A stretch of DNA of 64,000 bases from CAZDXB01 sp964509335 (lineage in GTDB: Bacteria; Bacteroidota; Ignavibacteria; Kapaibacteriales; UBA2268), in the NCBI GenBank assembly GCA_964509335.1, contig CAZDXB010000016.1:10979-74978 (forward strand), read 5' to 3'. A program made the position numbers and the translations under genes. The notes under the pieces were generated by a model that searched no databases, had not been told where the DNA came from, and saw nothing but the letters and a program-made list of their open reading frames with translations. Positions 63,972-64,000 of the stretch are shown in pieces (within the stretch, counting starts at the first letter, position 1; each line of letters starts with the position of its first letter).

Positions 63972-64000
63972 CCCAGTTAAGATGGATTTTGATTTTCAAA
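63946..64000 (+). mobile_element. Possible insertion-sequence left end
   Basis: GGAGTGTACCCAAATTATGG followed by ACAACCC resembles the terminal bases of several transposable elements, and a plus-strand frame opens at ATG 63964 (MDNPVKMDFDFQ) and runs off the edge. Only about 55 bases are visible, so this is a weak call. Confidence 0.25.

Overview
The window comes from a moderately AT-rich bacterium of the Bacteroidota/Chlorobi/Kapabacteria assemblage (FCB group). This rests on two secreted proteins with type IX secretion C-terminal sorting domains (378 and 472 aa), a SusC/FecA-style TonB receptor with a carboxypeptidase-regulatory-like domain, and many signal peptides and lipoboxes typical of that group. 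A finer placement (Kapabacteria or Ignavibacteria) is only an impression. The 100-N gap at 52145-52244 shows this is a scaffold from a draft or metagenome assembly.

Layout. 1-8 kb: 5' part of a TonB receptor gene, a relic of a CHAT-domain gene, a MacA/MacB-like adaptor and permease pair without ATPase, a T9SS-secreted protein and a TPR sensor kinase. 8-13.4 kb: a five-gene minus-strand operon around carbamoyl phosphate (ornithine carbamoyltransferase, carbamate kinase, an aspartate-carbamoyltransferase-like protein lacking a key lysine, ornithine aminotransferase, and a GTPase of the cyclic-2,3-diphosphoglycerate-synthetase family). 13.7-28.6 kb: Na+/Ca2+ exchanger, AlbA_2 regulator, secreted and lipoprotein genes, two glycosyltransferases, Xaa-Pro peptidase, IMP dehydrogenase and an ABC-2 exporter. 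28.6-30.2 kb: an AT-rich type II restriction-modification module whose nuclease gene is broken by a single-base frameshift. 30.5-45.5 kb: membrane protein, DUF89 phosphatase, a membrane Fe-S oxidoreductase that may pass ETF electrons to quinone, a 1773-aa surface protein, acrylyl-CoA reductase-like and 3-hydroxyacyl-CoA dehydrogenases, two TPR paralogues, a TraB-like lipoprotein, an SDR and tRNA-Ser(GCU). 45.6-59.3 kb: nine two-component signalling proteins, including a receiver fused to a degenerate HD-GYP domain, interspersed with palindromic and tandem repeats. 59.4-64 kb: part of a type I restriction locus (hsdR plus a YgjP-like metallopeptidase) and an unknown membrane-anchored protein at the edge.

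How the genes work together. The carbamoyl-phosphate operon would make ATP from citrulline or carbamoyl phosphate and send ornithine to glutamate semialdehyde; no arginine deiminase is present. The Fe-S oxidoreductase, 3-hydroxyacyl-CoA dehydrogenase and acrylyl-CoA reductase-like enzyme suggest acyl-CoA oxidation feeding the quinone pool. The signalling block looks like a phosphorelay with one obvious DNA-binding output (a LuxR-type regulator). No complete unprecedented system was proven. The strongest leads are the altered carbamoyltransferase and GTPase in the carbamoyl-phosphate operon, the receiver fused to a dead HD-GYP, the frameshifted nuclease, and the repeat families around the assembly gap.
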